From: Bacteroidia bacterium
GTDB lineage: Bacteria; Bacteroidota; Bacteroidia; Bacteroidales; Azobacteroidaceae
Reading direction: 5' to 3'
Length of the DNA stretch: 60,130 nt
Assembly: GCA_025996865.1 (NCBI GenBank)
Contig: BNTV01000015.1
Coordinates: 1 to 60,130 of the forward strand
Part shown: positions 1 through 11,100 of the stretch, in pieces
Numbering within the stretch: the stretch's first letter is position 1
How the letters are laid out: each line of letters begins with the position of its first letter
Made by a program: the position numbers and the translations under genes
Notes under the pieces: generated by a model
The model's input: only the letters and a program-made list of their open reading frames with translations
Databases searched by the model: none
Told to the model about the DNA's origin: nothing

Positions 1-360
1 TGCATCCGACAGCGGAATTTCCGGGTGTCCATTGGGCATACGGTATTTAAGTACAATATAGGTAATCCCCTGTTTATTAAACCACGGAGCCATATCATGC
101 CCTTCATGATTCATCGCCAAGCGGACATAACCGCCGCCCGGACACGCAATGATTGCCATTCCATTGGGTTTTGCCGCAGGATATACCGTCAAAGTGGGAA
201 TAGTGATATTACTGACTCTTCCGTTTTCCAACTGTTGTTCTTCGCCGGTCAGATTGTTGCTGTTGGGCGCTCCATTAGGCCATAATGGGATTATTGTCGG
301 TTGAGCCGACAGATTGGTACTCATAAAAAGTATGACAATTGTATAAAATAGATGTTTCAT
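1..360 (-). CDS. Alpha/beta-hydrolase carbohydrate esterase, C-terminus outside window
   Basis: Starts at ATG 358-360 and runs off the left window edge, leaving about 120 N-terminal residues. A signal peptide (MKHLFYTIVILFMSTNLSAQ) is followed by a start typical of secreted esterases of the BD-FAE/acetyl-xylan-esterase type: a PLWPNGAPN motif, then IIACPGGGY, which is the oxyanion-hole glycine stretch (HGGGY in most members), and a YIVLKYRMP strand. The nucleophile serine and the rest of the triad lie outside the window. It is 23 bp downstream of the beta-helix gene on the same strand, so it is probably the last visible gene of the pectin PUL. Removal of acetyl or methyl esters from pectin is an inference from that context. 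Confidence 0.8.
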   Translation of the reverse strand, partial: MKHLFYTIVILFMSTNLSAQPTIIPLWPNGAPNSNNLTGEEQQLENGRVSNITIPTLTVYPAAKPNGMAIIACPGGGYVRLAMNHEGHDMAPWFNKQGITYIVLKYRMPNGHPEIPLSDA

Positions 361-383
361 GCTATTTATTATTTAATAAGTTA

Positions 384-2942
384 TTATTTCCATATCACTT
401 CAAAGCGGTGGAGCATCGTACTGCCCGATTCGTTAAATCCAACATGCTTGCTACCGGCGGCGGCATATAGAATACCTGTGCCACCAAAGGAATTGGGAGC
501 AATTTCAGCGCTTAAATCAACCGTTTCGAAAATTCCGGGAGGCAGTTCTCCCGTCAGTCCGGTCGTTGTTTCGGCGTGCGCCGTCAGCCTGTTTCCTGTT
601 ACTTGCAGCGTAATCGTGCAATCGGTGCGAAAACATACGGACGTTACAGGTTCGCTGATAGCAGTTGTTTGCCCGTGGTCATATTTCACCAAATAAAAGT
701 CAACGGCGCGGTCGGATTTCAGCGTCCGGATGATGCGTAGCGCGTACCCCGTCAGTGTTTCGGTATCAAATTTGATGTAAACATCCATGTATTGTCCCGG
801 ACCTGCAATGGAGAATCCCTGCCCTGCCGCTTTATACGGGTCTGCATTGAGGGTAACGTTCATATCTCCGTAAACCTTTTCGACGGGCGTGTATAACAAG
901 CGCGAGCCTTTGGCGATTTGCGTCAATCCGGTACCTTTGGCTCCGTTAAATCCCACTGCATACTCCCATGCTGCTTCAGGACTCGGCGTCCAATCTTCGC
1001 CGGCCGTATCAGCTGGTTTATATCCGTCCACGGTCCAGAATCCGGGGATTTTTCGGGGTTGATATTCCACAGGGAAATTTTGGAAATCAGTAGCCAAATT
1101 GCGCCAAACGGTTTGTTTTTGCATAATAGCGGAGGCCGTAATCGCTTTTTCCGCTTTCCCTGCCGGCGACCGGAGATGCTTCGGAGCTACCGTAGCCATG
1201 ATATAATATCCTATATCACCTTGCGAAAGCGCATACGTGTATTCCGGTTGATTTAACCGTGTTACCGCTACGGGAATGGCATTTTCGCCTGCAACGTTTG
1301 TGCAACGATACCAGGTAATCAACGATTCGTCGGCTCTTCCCTCTAGATTTAGCGCATAGTCCACTCGTAAGTTTTCTTTTTTGTCGTCAATGATTTTTGG
1401 CAATGAAGTAAAAGCAGGCGCATCCAGGAATCGAGGAGCGACTGTCAGTACAGAGGCTGCCTCCAATCCTAATGGTGTGGTCACTGAGATTATTACTGTT
1501 TTCGTTTCATCGTTGTTGTTAGTGCCGGAGACTTTGCAGGTTTGGTCGTTGATATTGAGGCTGACCAACGATTTGCTTGCTTGTGCTGTTTGCCATTTTA
1601 AAGACTTTAAAGTCTTTAAATTTCCAAAATGAAGTGCTTCGGCTGTCAATTGAGCATCGGTAACGCCGGATTCAATCGCTGCTTTGGCGGGCGTAATGCC
1701 CAAATAAATCGGGATTCCCGTCAATGAAATGCCAAGCGCTTTTTCTGCCTGCATCACTTTGTTTTTGATGTTCATCGGGTCCCAATTGTCATCTCCACAT
1801 AGTAAATTATAGGTGTTATAAATCACCTCATTGTTCCATTCAAAACGATAGGCGGAAAGTATCGGTTTCCCGGTCATATCAACGGTGAGCCAGGGTTTAT
1901 CGGCGTTAATCCGTATCGGTTTCCCGTTCAGCATAACATTGTATTGATAACAACGCAAATCATTCGCCGGATCTTGTGTCCATCCGATAAAAAGCGAATC
2001 GGTCGAGTGATGAAAACGACTATCGACTATTGTTACCGGACTTTGTGCTTTTGTCAAATATTGTTTTTTTTGTGTTCTTACATCAAAATCACAATTCAGC
2101 AAAACGGCGCCGGCGCCATCCGTTCTGTAAAAAGGTTTGGAACTGAAAAAGGTAAAGGTTGTGTTCAGGTATATGCCGGTAGGGCACAATGCATCGTCGG
2201 TACATTCGATATGACAACGGTCGAAGAGCGTTCTTTTTCCGCCATTCAACGGCATCGTATTGAGGCGGCTAAGGAATCGGACATTACGCGCCATTATTCT
2301 GTCGCCGCGACAAAAGGCGAGTTGTGCCTGCACAATCGTAGATGACCGTTTGGGGCGGTTCAACTCCGGCATCAACGGATACTCCAAGTCCACATTGCAA
2401 TAGTTGCCCATGGTCAGGTTTTCTACGGTCAGGTCGTCGCCGGTGAACGAGAACATGGTAAAATTTCCCTTTGAGCCGAGTGTTTGTCCGCGATTGCAGG
2501 CAAGCACCACATTCTGCGGGTCGGTGGTCAACCCGAATAAGGTTAAGTGATTGCATTTTACCGTTAATCCAATCGGGGCGCTCATTCTGGCGAAAGGTGT
2601 ATTCTCCACCTCGGCAGGAACACGGATAGCCGGGTCGTCGGGGTTGTCAATCCAATAGACGTAGGGCGCGAGATATACGGTCATCGGTTGCGCCTCTGTG
2701 CCGTCTATGAAATGTTTGGCAGCTTCATTGAATGAATTGAACACAAAAGGGTATTTAGCCGCCTCAGTAGCAGAAAGTTGTCCGTCAACAAAAAAGGTTC
2801 TTTCGTTGAGCGCTTTTTTCTCTCCTTGATAAATAATATAATCGCCGTGAAATTCCACCGGATTATTTTTATCGAGCGGTTGATACTGAGCCGAAACAGA
2901 CACAGCAACTAAAGATAATATGAATAAAAAAATGTATTTCAT
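384..2942 (-). CDS. Secreted right-handed beta-helix protein (pectinesterase/pectate-lyase-like) with C-terminal beta-sandwich
   Basis: 852 residues with a signal peptide (MKYIFLFILSLVAVSVSAQ). The N-terminal 400 residues read like a pectinesterase-type beta-helix: an early strand with VYLAPYVYWID, successive asparagine/aromatic ladder turns such as LTVENLTMGNYCNVDLEYP, then IVQAQLAFCRGDRIMARNV. The usual QD and DFIFG catalytic motifs of CE8 pectinesterases are not evident; the matching place reads CTDDALCP, so activity may differ or be absent. The middle has Ig-like stretches and the last 220 residues look like a LamG/ConA-type beta-sandwich. Its start overlaps the GH2 stop by 4 bp (ATGA), which implies translational coupling. 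A 24-bp palindrome lies inside the gene. Role in pectin breakdown is inferred from the locus. Confidence 0.75.
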   Translation of the reverse strand: MKYIFLFILSLVAVSVSAQYQPLDKNNPVEFHGDYIIYQGEKKALNERTFFVDGQLSATEAAKYPFVFNSFNEAAKHFIDGTEAQPMTVYLAPYVYWIDNPDDPAIRVPAEVENTPFARMSAPIGLTVKCNHLTLFGLTTDPQNVVLACNRGQTLGSKGNFTMFSFTGDDLTVENLTMGNYCNVDLEYPLMPELNRPKRSSTIVQAQLAFCRGDRIMARNVRFLSRLNTMPLNGGKRTLFDRCHIECTDDALCPTGIYLNTTFTFFSSKPFYRTDGAGAVLLNCDFDVRTQKKQYLTKAQSPVTIVDSRFHHSTDSLFIGWTQDPANDLRCYQYNVMLNGKPIRINADKPWLTVDMTGKPILSAYRFEWNNEVIYNTYNLLCGDDNWDPMNIKNKVMQAEKALGISLTGIPIYLGITPAKAAIESGVTDAQLTAEALHFGNLKTLKSLKWQTAQASKSLVSLNINDQTCKVSGTNNNDETKTVIISVTTPLGLEAASVLTVAPRFLDAPAFTSLPKIIDDKKENLRVDYALNLEGRADESLITWYRCTNVAGENAIPVAVTRLNQPEYTYALSQGDIGYYIMATVAPKHLRSPAGKAEKAITASAIMQKQTVWRNLATDFQNFPVEYQPRKIPGFWTVDGYKPADTAGEDWTPSPEAAWEYAVGFNGAKGTGLTQIAKGSRLLYTPVEKVYGDMNVTLNADPYKAAGQGFSIAGPGQYMDVYIKFDTETLTGYALRIIRTLKSDRAVDFYLVKYDHGQTTAISEPVTSVCFRTDCTITLQVTGNRLTAHAETTTGLTGELPPGIFETVDLSAEIAPNSFGGTGILYAAAGSKHVGFNESGSTMLHRFEVIWK
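1597..1620. repeat. Perfect 24-bp palindrome inside a coding region
   Basis: The sequence TTTAAAGACTTTAAAGTCTT followed by TAAA is identical to its reverse complement. It encodes an LKTLKSLK stretch between the beta-helix and Ig-like parts of the surrounding gene. There is no spacer, so it would form a cruciform or a recessed hairpin in the transcript. Confidence 0.8.
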
Positions 2943-5900
2943 CGCTTAATCGCTTCTTTCAATAAATTAAAGAGGAGTTGTTGCCCCACCACATTTGCCG
3001 GATTATCGGATGTTGGGTTGAACGTTCCCATCGCTTCATTCATGCCGTCTATATCCACAGCTTCATTCGTTTTCTTTTCCGTTTTCAGGCATGCGGGAAT
3101 ATCCAAGGTCGTCAGGATAATTTTTCCCCGTCCTACGGGAATGATACTCAAAGCCGAATAAACTTCTTTTTTGTGGTCGGATACGCAACCGACTATTGTT
3201 TCGCCGCTGCCTACCCGCAATCCTATGCGACGGCGATTGTATGCGGAAAAACATTGGTATTCCCAATTAAAAGCGCAATTGACCGGAAGTCCGTCGAAGA
3301 TAGCATGCTTGCGGTTGAAGAAATTGCCTCCGTACCATGAACGTCCCAATTCTTTTGCTCCTCTGTAATCGAGTACTTCTTTGTCGGCAAGAAATTCCGC
3401 CCATCGCACCACATTATCCACAATCACTAACGAGCCTCCTTTTTGCACCCATTCGATAATATCGCTCATTCCACTTCCCCATTGTTGAGGCTCATAAGCG
3501 CCTACTAATAAGAGATTTCCTTGCGGAATGCCTTTGGTATATTCTTTTATATCCCATCCGGAACGACGCATAAACCTGGTCAAGACACCGGTAGTATCGG
3601 CTACGAGTATTTTTTCGATAATATCGCTTTTGTCTAATTTTACGGCAAAAACCTGGTCATCGCCTTTCGCTACCGATTGCTTTCCTGCAACAAGGGAAGC
3701 CTCAACAGTCACGTAACCAACAGCAGTAACCGGCAATTTCCATCCGGTCAATAGATTTTCACCATAAACCGTTCCACCGCTTACTTTCACTTTTTTCGAT
3801 ACGGTGGATAACACATTTTCTGACTCATCTTTAGCGAAAACCGTCAACAGGAAGTTACCATGCAGATTTTCTTCATTGACAATATACACATCTACGGTTG
3901 TAGTATCCCCTACTGCCAGCACTTTCCGGTTCATTTTCACGCTGAGGAAAAGCGGGGTATTGTAACGGGCAATCAAATCAGGGTCGCCTTTGTGATTTCG
4001 ATAATTATCTACTATGCCTGAATGGTTTTCCAATTTCATGGATTCCCAACCATTGACTGCATAACCGTCTATCGTGTTGTTGATGCGGATATTTTCGATA
4101 ATTCTGCCTTGATAATAATAGGCTACATTGCCCATTGCTACCGTCAAATCGTCCACACTTGGAAAGGCTTTATCAAACCCTTGCGTTTTTAAGAACTGAT
4201 TATAGGCATCGTACCAATCCAAATAGTCGGCAGCTTCCCAACCGTTCCTTTTATTTCCCTGTAAAATATCTTCCCGAATTTTTTCCAAACGGGGAGGCGT
4301 TCCTATGGCGCCTTCTTCCCCCCAATAAATAATTTCCGGTTTGTTATTGGTATATCGCAAGTAATCCGTTGGATTGTGATAAAGATTATCGTGATATACG
4401 CCCGGACCTCCGGCATGATGGCGGTCGTACCATCCAATGTCGTAAAACGTTGTATCGTAAGGAGCTAAATGCAGTTTGAAACGTGCGCTGGCTTGTCCTT
4501 CCGGATTTTCTCCGTTGCTTGAATTGTAGTTAATTTGCCGGGTAGGGTCTAATTCGTGTGCCATCCGCATTTCACTGTAATCTGCGGCTTGCGGTAGTGC
4601 GCCGCGTTCGTTGTGCAGGTTATAAATGACCAAACTCGGATGATTGCGGTCGCGAATAATCATCCGTGCTAATTTTTCGTTGCGGTAAGATAAATAGAAA
4701 TTGGATTGCAGGCTGTTGTCATCAAATTTGTTAGCGGAATATTGGTTGCCTCCGGGTTCTTCCCAAATCAGCAAACCCAATTCATCTGCATAATCCATGA
4801 CATTTTTTTGTCCGATGGCGCGATGAAAACTCAACATATTCAGTCCGATACGTTTAGCGGCTAAGACTTGCTTTCGGGCATATTCATCCGTGGGCGTAAT
4901 TCCGTTATCGGGCCAATAGCCCCATGAAATGGCGCTACGCAAAACGATGCGTTTCCCGTTCAGGTAAAACTGTCGGTCGCCATTCACATTTCGCACTTCA
5001 AACCAACGAAAGCCGAAGCGTTCGCTCAGTTGGTCGCCGTCTAAAGTAATGCGGAACAGATATAGATTCGGTTCGTCCACACTCCACAATTTGGCTTCGG
5101 GAAGAGCGATTGGATATGAAAAAACAGATTCGCCTTCGGGAATATCCAGGCGTTGTTCTTTGGCATATACCCGGCGTCCGCTGCCGTATTCGCAGATTTC
5201 CAAGAGGAGTTTTTTATCTTTGGCAATACTGCCGGACAAATTAACGGAAGTGAGTTCTACTTCAATTTTTTGGGGATTGGGACGGTTTTTGATGAACACA
5301 TTGCCGACAAACAATTTTTCGCTTGCCTGCAAAGTAACGTTTCCGGTAATTCCACCGAATCCGTGCGTAGGATTGGTATCGTATTTTCCCCAAGTATATA
5401 CCTGCGAATCTTTCCAATTGAAATTGCCGTTAGGGTCGGTAATGCGGAAAGCAATTTCGTTTTCGCTGCCGGGAATCAAGTAGTTGGTAAGGTCAACATC
5501 AAAATGGGTAGAATTGACCAAATCATATCCGGCTAATTTTTTATTGACAAATATTTCTGCGCGGAAACGGACACTGCCCACTTTGAGCGTGAGCCTTTTT
5601 CCTTCCCATTCGCGGGGAATAAATACCTTGGTAGTAAACCAGGAAACGCCTGTATGGTTACCTGTTACGCCAAATGTTTGTCCGTTTCGTCCCCAAAAAT
5701 ACTGTTCCACAGTGGCAGGAATAGACACACCGGCGGTATCGGGATGAGTAAAAACAGCCTCCCATCCTTGTGTCGGAATATTAACCGGCAACGCATTAAC
5801 ATCAACCGGAGGAAGATGGAGGACATCGTTTTCCCATTTGGCAGCAGGGTCGAGGGTGATATTCCACGACGATTGCGACAAATCAATATTCATTCGTGCT

Positions 5901-5959
5901 TGCGCCGAAACGTCAAGCACGATGAATAATAAGAAGATAAAACATAGCGTTTTTTTCAT
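2939..5959 (-). CDS. Glycoside hydrolase family 2 (beta-galactosidase-like)
   Basis: 1006 residues with a signal peptide ending near SAQA. The GH2 order is visible: sugar-binding jelly roll (about 20-215), immunoglobulin-like domain (about 215-320), TIM barrel from about 330 (FRWFEVRNVNGDRQFYLNGK), then extra C-terminal domains. The acid/base lies in NLHNERG (E451) and the nucleophile in YWGEEG (E548 or E549). The last 200 residues (ILLVGAYEPQQW ... GRGKIILTTLDIPACL) resemble a glutamine-amidotransferase-like flavodoxin fold found at the ends of some bacteroidal GH2 enzymes. It probably removes beta-linked galactose or glucuronate from pectin side chains; the specificity cannot be read. It lies 55 bp after susD and overlaps the next gene by 4 bp. 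Confidence 0.88.
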   Translation of the reverse strand: MKKTLCFIFLLFIVLDVSAQARMNIDLSQSSWNITLDPAAKWENDVLHLPPVDVNALPVNIPTQGWEAVFTHPDTAGVSIPATVEQYFWGRNGQTFGVTGNHTGVSWFTTKVFIPREWEGKRLTLKVGSVRFRAEIFVNKKLAGYDLVNSTHFDVDLTNYLIPGSENEIAFRITDPNGNFNWKDSQVYTWGKYDTNPTHGFGGITGNVTLQASEKLFVGNVFIKNRPNPQKIEVELTSVNLSGSIAKDKKLLLEICEYGSGRRVYAKEQRLDIPEGESVFSYPIALPEAKLWSVDEPNLYLFRITLDGDQLSERFGFRWFEVRNVNGDRQFYLNGKRIVLRSAISWGYWPDNGITPTDEYARKQVLAAKRIGLNMLSFHRAIGQKNVMDYADELGLLIWEEPGGNQYSANKFDDNSLQSNFYLSYRNEKLARMIIRDRNHPSLVIYNLHNERGALPQAADYSEMRMAHELDPTRQINYNSSNGENPEGQASARFKLHLAPYDTTFYDIGWYDRHHAGGPGVYHDNLYHNPTDYLRYTNNKPEIIYWGEEGAIGTPPRLEKIREDILQGNKRNGWEAADYLDWYDAYNQFLKTQGFDKAFPSVDDLTVAMGNVAYYYQGRIIENIRINNTIDGYAVNGWESMKLENHSGIVDNYRNHKGDPDLIARYNTPLFLSVKMNRKVLAVGDTTTVDVYIVNEENLHGNFLLTVFAKDESENVLSTVSKKVKVSGGTVYGENLLTGWKLPVTAVGYVTVEASLVAGKQSVAKGDDQVFAVKLDKSDIIEKILVADTTGVLTRFMRRSGWDIKEYTKGIPQGNLLLVGAYEPQQWGSGMSDIIEWVQKGGSLVIVDNVVRWAEFLADKEVLDYRGAKELGRSWYGGNFFNRKHAIFDGLPVNCAFNWEYQCFSAYNRRRIGLRVGSGETIVGCVSDHKKEVYSALSIIPVGRGKIILTTLDIPACLKTEKKTNEAVDIDGMNEAMGTFNPTSDNPANVVGQQLLFNLLKEAIKR

Positions 5960-6014
5960 TGGTTTGTGAATTTTTTTTGATATTCAGTGACCTCACCCCG
6001 AACTGAGAATTAGA

Positions 6015-8192
6015 CTATTCCTGCTTGAAACCGTAACCATTTAAAAATCCACCGGTTCCAATTACGTTAGGCGTGAATGGCCACAAATAAATCGGCGTTT
6101 TTACATAGTCATAATCCGTGAATAAATTGGTGTGATATTCACTGTAATAGGTAACTAATGTAGCGCCCCAATCTTGTCTTGTGTAACCGGCGGCTACCAA
6201 AGCGGCGGCTTCCGCGCCGGCAGGATCAATGTAATTGAACAAGCCTTTGATTGCCAAATTGGTATTAGCGCCTGTAGTTGTCAGAGCTGTAGTATTAACT
6301 ACACCAGCCCTGGTTGCAACAGACATCCAATCATCATGTTGACCTCGCCATCCCGGATACAATATCGGATCATTTTCTTGACCTGCCGGACATTCTGCCG
6401 TCAAACGGAAACCTTTTTCCGTTTTTGCGTCCACCAATTTTGTCCACACATACTTGGAAATGGTATTGCCATTGGCAAAAGTATAGTAACCATTGGCAGA
6501 CAATCCATCCAACATTTCTTTGGTCAGATCTTTGACTTTCTTGATGGCATCGGGTAGAAGACCTGTACGAATCAATGTCCAACGACGATCGCCTTCACCT
6601 GCAAATTCAAATCCGCGTTCTTCTATTACCGCTTTCAATACACTACCGCAAGAAGCGATAAATGCGTCTGTATTAGCCTGACCGGCAGGGAATGAACGCT
6701 CACGGATTTTCTTCAAGTAGGTTTTTGCAGTTCCTTCATCACCGGTAGCAGCGCATGCTTCCGCATAAGCCAAATAAACTTCTGCCAAACGAATGTAAGG
6801 ACCATTGATACCCGATCTGCGTTGAGCTTGTACGTATGGCGTTTTCATCCGGTTTTCATCCCATTTATTCGTTGACAAGCCTCCTCCATTGGACACTGAA
6901 CCGGGAGTAAACGGAATTAACTTTTCAGCACCTCCACCGGTACTGCCTGTAACAGTCACACTGACGTCACGACGTTTGTCTTTGGGATCAAATATTCCAT
7001 AATAGAAAGCAGGATTGATACGTGCCTGTCCGTAAGATTTACAGGGAAAAGCATTGGAACCACCACCGGAAGACGGTCTGCCCATAGAATACGGACGTGC
7101 ATCATTGCCACTTGCGCCCTGAGTCATGGCATATTCATAAATAGACTCATCGGCAAAAGTCAGATCGTTCATCTGCTGGAAGAAATATTGGTAGGGATTT
7201 TCGTAAATCCGTCCATTTTCAGGTGTACGTGGGTCGGTTTCGAGAAATTTGGCAGTACCGGAATTGTTAACACATTCACCCAAATAAGTTTTTGCAATAG
7301 CATACAAATCTTGCCAATCGGAACGGCGGCCATATTCTGCATTATTGTTGGAGGTACCTTTGATTTCAAAAGTCAGCACATTGCCTGCGCCATTTTTATG
7401 GAAATCGGCACCCAAATCGGTGCGACGAGTTTGGTAGCCACCGGCTTCCAAAGCGATGCGTCCTATCAAAGCCTGAACGGCAGTCCGCGAAAAAAAATTC
7501 TTTTCCACTCCGCTTTCACCCACGCGATACATCAAAGGCTCTACCGTTTTAAGATCTGCAATAACAGCATCGTAGATATAATCACGCGAAGTAAGACCAA
7601 CAGCAGCCACACCACTTTCTACAGCAAAGGGTACATCTCCAAAATAACGGATCAATTCACGATAGCAACAGGCGCGCAAGGCAATCGCTTCACCATAAAT
7701 TTGGCTGATTTCAGTAGGTGTACCTGCCGCAATCATCGCTTCAAAATTACTTGTACGCTGTATAGCTGTAATCACAGCATTGGCTGGTCCTATCACGGCA
7801 TACAATTTATTATAATCTCCATTATTATCATTTTTCATGTAAGATGTCAGAGCATAAATTCCTGTAGTAGTGCCGTTTTGATAGAAACCTTCGGGTTGGT
7901 GGCGTCCCGGTTGAGCAGTGAATGCTTCAGGATGTCGTTCAATATCCGACCCTGCTGCATCGGCTGCATAAAACAGTCCATCACCAAATACATTGTCCTG
8001 TGCAGCCAAACGCCATGCCTCGTAAGCGCCAACCAGAGCTGCACGGGCTGTTGTCGGATCAGAAAACACAAAATCTCTATCGACTACGGACGGAGAGGTG
8101 GTTTCCAAAAAATCACCGCATGAAGTGGCTGTCGATAAAACGACAGTACATATTATTGAATAAATTATCTTTTTCATATTTTCACTCTCCAT
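6015..8192 (-). CDS. SusD/RagB-family glycan-binding lipoprotein (second pair of PUL 1)
   Basis: 725 residues, long for SusD. A lipoprotein signal (MKKIIYSIICTVVLSTATSCGDFLE) places the mature protein on the outer surface anchored by its cysteine. The first residues after it (DFLETTSPSVVDRDFVFSD) and internal motifs such as ALRACCYRELIRYFGDVPF and RLAEVYLAYAEA are standard SusD TPR-helix signatures. Two starts are possible: ATG 8190-8192, which overlaps the susC stop as TAATG, or ATG 8175-8177, which gives the cleaner signal peptide. It partners the TonB-dependent receptor just upstream to bind and hand over oligosaccharides. Confidence 0.93.
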   Translation of the reverse strand: MESENMKKIIYSIICTVVLSTATSCGDFLETTSPSVVDRDFVFSDPTTARAALVGAYEAWRLAAQDNVFGDGLFYAADAAGSDIERHPEAFTAQPGRHQPEGFYQNGTTTGIYALTSYMKNDNNGDYNKLYAVIGPANAVITAIQRTSNFEAMIAAGTPTEISQIYGEAIALRACCYRELIRYFGDVPFAVESGVAAVGLTSRDYIYDAVIADLKTVEPLMYRVGESGVEKNFFSRTAVQALIGRIALEAGGYQTRRTDLGADFHKNGAGNVLTFEIKGTSNNNAEYGRRSDWQDLYAIAKTYLGECVNNSGTAKFLETDPRTPENGRIYENPYQYFFQQMNDLTFADESIYEYAMTQGASGNDARPYSMGRPSSGGGSNAFPCKSYGQARINPAFYYGIFDPKDKRRDVSVTVTGSTGGGAEKLIPFTPGSVSNGGGLSTNKWDENRMKTPYVQAQRRSGINGPYIRLAEVYLAYAEACAATGDEGTAKTYLKKIRERSFPAGQANTDAFIASCGSVLKAVIEERGFEFAGEGDRRWTLIRTGLLPDAIKKVKDLTKEMLDGLSANGYYTFANGNTISKYVWTKLVDAKTEKGFRLTAECPAGQENDPILYPGWRGQHDDWMSVATRAGVVNTTALTTTGANTNLAIKGLFNYIDPAGAEAAALVAAGYTRQDWGATLVTYYSEYHTNLFTDYDYVKTPIYLWPFTPNVIGTGGFLNGYGFKQE

Positions 8193-11100
8193 TAAAATGT
8201 TAAATTAAGTCCAAAAGTATAGGTTCTTGCTTTCGGATATGAATTATAATCGTAGTTTGGAGTGGGGAACCCATTCACCCCACCGGCTTGTGTATTCACA
8301 TCCGGATCGATACCGGAATATCCTGATAGACAAAACAAGTTGCTACCGGTAAAGTAAATACGTAAATTTTGAACACCTGCTTTTTTCAAGATACTTTTAG
8401 GTAATGTATAACCCACCGTAAGATTTTGCAAGCGCAAATAAGACGCATCTTCAACAAATTCCGATAAAACAAGACCATACTCATTGTAATTCAATGCATA
8501 TTTAGCATTCATATTCAAAGTGTTTAAAGCATCCGGATCTGTTACCAGATATAAGTCGCCACTGCCATTTACATCATATACTTTATAGCTATTTGCAATA
8601 AATGCCAAACGGTTATATCCCAGACCAGTATCTTTATTTCCCATCATGCTGTGCATGGCATTGGCGTTATATATTTTGCCACCAATCTGATAGATAAATC
8701 CTGCAGAAAAATCGAAGTCCTTATAACCGGCATTGACAGTAAACCCGCCGGTATGCTCCGCCATGGCTTTACCAATAATGGTTTTATCGGCATCGTCCAC
8801 GGTACCTGATTTATCTGTATCTTCCAATTTCACCATACCCGGAAAAGCAAACTGACCATCAGGACGTTTGAAACCTGTAGCCGCACTGATTAGTGTAGTA
8901 GGATAATTGGTAAGATTTTGAATATCCGGCACACCCGGTTTCAAAGTGTAACCCGTAGTTGGGTCATAATTGAAATCATTTACCGTGTAGTATCCTGCCG
9001 ATTTAAAACCTTGGATCAGTCCTACCGGTTGTCCTTCTCGAATGATATAATCATAAGTAGGTCTTAGCATAGTTGATGCCCAACCGTTTTGCGCATCTGC
9101 CATTACGCCGTCCATCAGTTTATCCACATTGTTGTGGTTGTAATTGTAAGTCAAGTTCACGCCTAATCGCCAATCTTTGCTACGAACAATATCCACAGCT
9201 AAAGCTAATTCCACTCCTTTATTGGAGGTTTTTCCAACATTTTGGAATTGATAACTGTAACCGGCTGTAGGGTCAACAGGCACTTTCATTAAAATATTAT
9301 TGGTAGAGTTCCAATATACATCTACACTACCATGTATCCGACTGTTTTTCAACAAGCCAAAATCCAAGCCCAAGTTGCGTGAAGTAGTTGTTTCCCATTT
9401 CAAATCCGGATTTTCCTTCATTTCACCCGGAACATACACAGATGTACTCACACCATCTACCTGAATGATTTTTGTTGTCCAAGTTTCACGCCACAGCGAA
9501 GGATCAATATTGTCGGCGCCCGATGTACCATAAGAGAGACGAAGTTTCAAATTAGGTAACCATCCTTTGTTGTTTTCCATAAAAGGTTCGTCTGACACAC
9601 GCCATGCGGCAGCGGCTGCAGGGAAGTATCCCCAATGATGGTTGGGTGCAAATTTGGAAGATCCGTCTGAGCGAAACGTTGCCGTCAATAGATAGCGATC
9701 CAAATACGCATAGTTTGCTCGTCCAAACCATGACAGTGTATGGCTTGGAGTGCCGATGGTGTTGGTGAATTTGTCTCTTCCTTTGCTGGCATCGTTGTTT
9801 CCGGTCATATTGATCATACCGAAAGCTTGATCCATCGTCCATCCTGCAGGATACCCGTTTCCATCAATCACGCTTGAATTAGAATTGGACATAAGCACTT
9901 CATTACCCAACAGGGCGGATGCTTTATGATTCTTACCCAAACCTTGAATTTCATAATTTGCAGTAGTTGCCCAACGAAGATTATAGCCATCTCCTTTGGT
10001 CAATACGGCTCTGCTGTAGCTGTTAGAAGAAATACCGGTCGTTCCGGCATCCCACTCTTTCCTTTCAGTCCAGTTTTGACCGAGTGAAATTTCCGAGTCG
10101 GCTTTCAAACCCTTAATAATATTATTCCATGATAACGTTCCTCGAGCATTCAGTCGTTGTCTTGTTACCAGATTATCGAAGTTATTGATGTAGGCAACCG
10201 GATTTCTATCCAATTCAACATTTGTGCTTCCCAGTCCCAAACCACCAACATCGCCATCTCCCAACGGATTATCAACGGGACGATATCTATATGCTGATGT
10301 TGCCCGATCAAATTGAGTACCATCTATTTCCATCCGGGAATAACGCAAATCCGTATTGAATGACAAATCTTTGGTAATTTTTTGATTAATTTTAAAGTTG
10401 GCGCTATATCGTTTGAAATCGGACTTTATACGAATCCCCTGGTCGTCAGAATAACTAAGCGATGCGTAATATTGTGTACCCGTACCCCCACCGGTCAACG
10501 ACAAGTCATGATTCCACGCATTTGCCGTACGCATCAAATCGTTGACATAATTGTGAGCTGCTACATTTCGGTAATCATTCAAGTGATTTCCATTGGCAGA
10601 GCCTAAACCGAAATATTCTCCTACTCCTTTTCCGTATGATGCCCCTAATGCCGTAGCATACGACCAATTCCATAAAACATAATCGTAAGCATCCATTACA
10701 TCCAATGTTGCCGGATTCTGTTTCGTCTGAAAATAACCATTATATTTGACTTGCGTTTTTCCTTCTTTTGCTCCTTTGGTTGTTACCAGGATTACACCAT
10801 TCGCACCGCGTGCACCGTAAATGGCGGTAGATGCAGCATCTTTCAGCACATCTATACTTTCGATATTGCCGGCAGGCACATCGTCAATATTACCGACTTG
10901 AACGCCATCCACGACAAACAACGGCTCGTTGGATTGCGTAATAGATCCGCCTCCACGCACCCGGACAGACATCGTTGCACCCGGACGACCATCTTGAGAA
11001 GTCACACTGACACCCGGAAGTTGACCTTGTAGAGCCTGCAAAATATTAGTAACAGGGTTAGCTTCCAGTTTTTCTCCCGAAACCGAAGCTACAGAACCTG

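Noticed and set aside
7188..8123. 311-codon open frame on the plus strand
   Set aside because: Lies fully antisense to a clear SusD gene; low-complexity composition (Cys/Ile/Thr) and no start context or motif.
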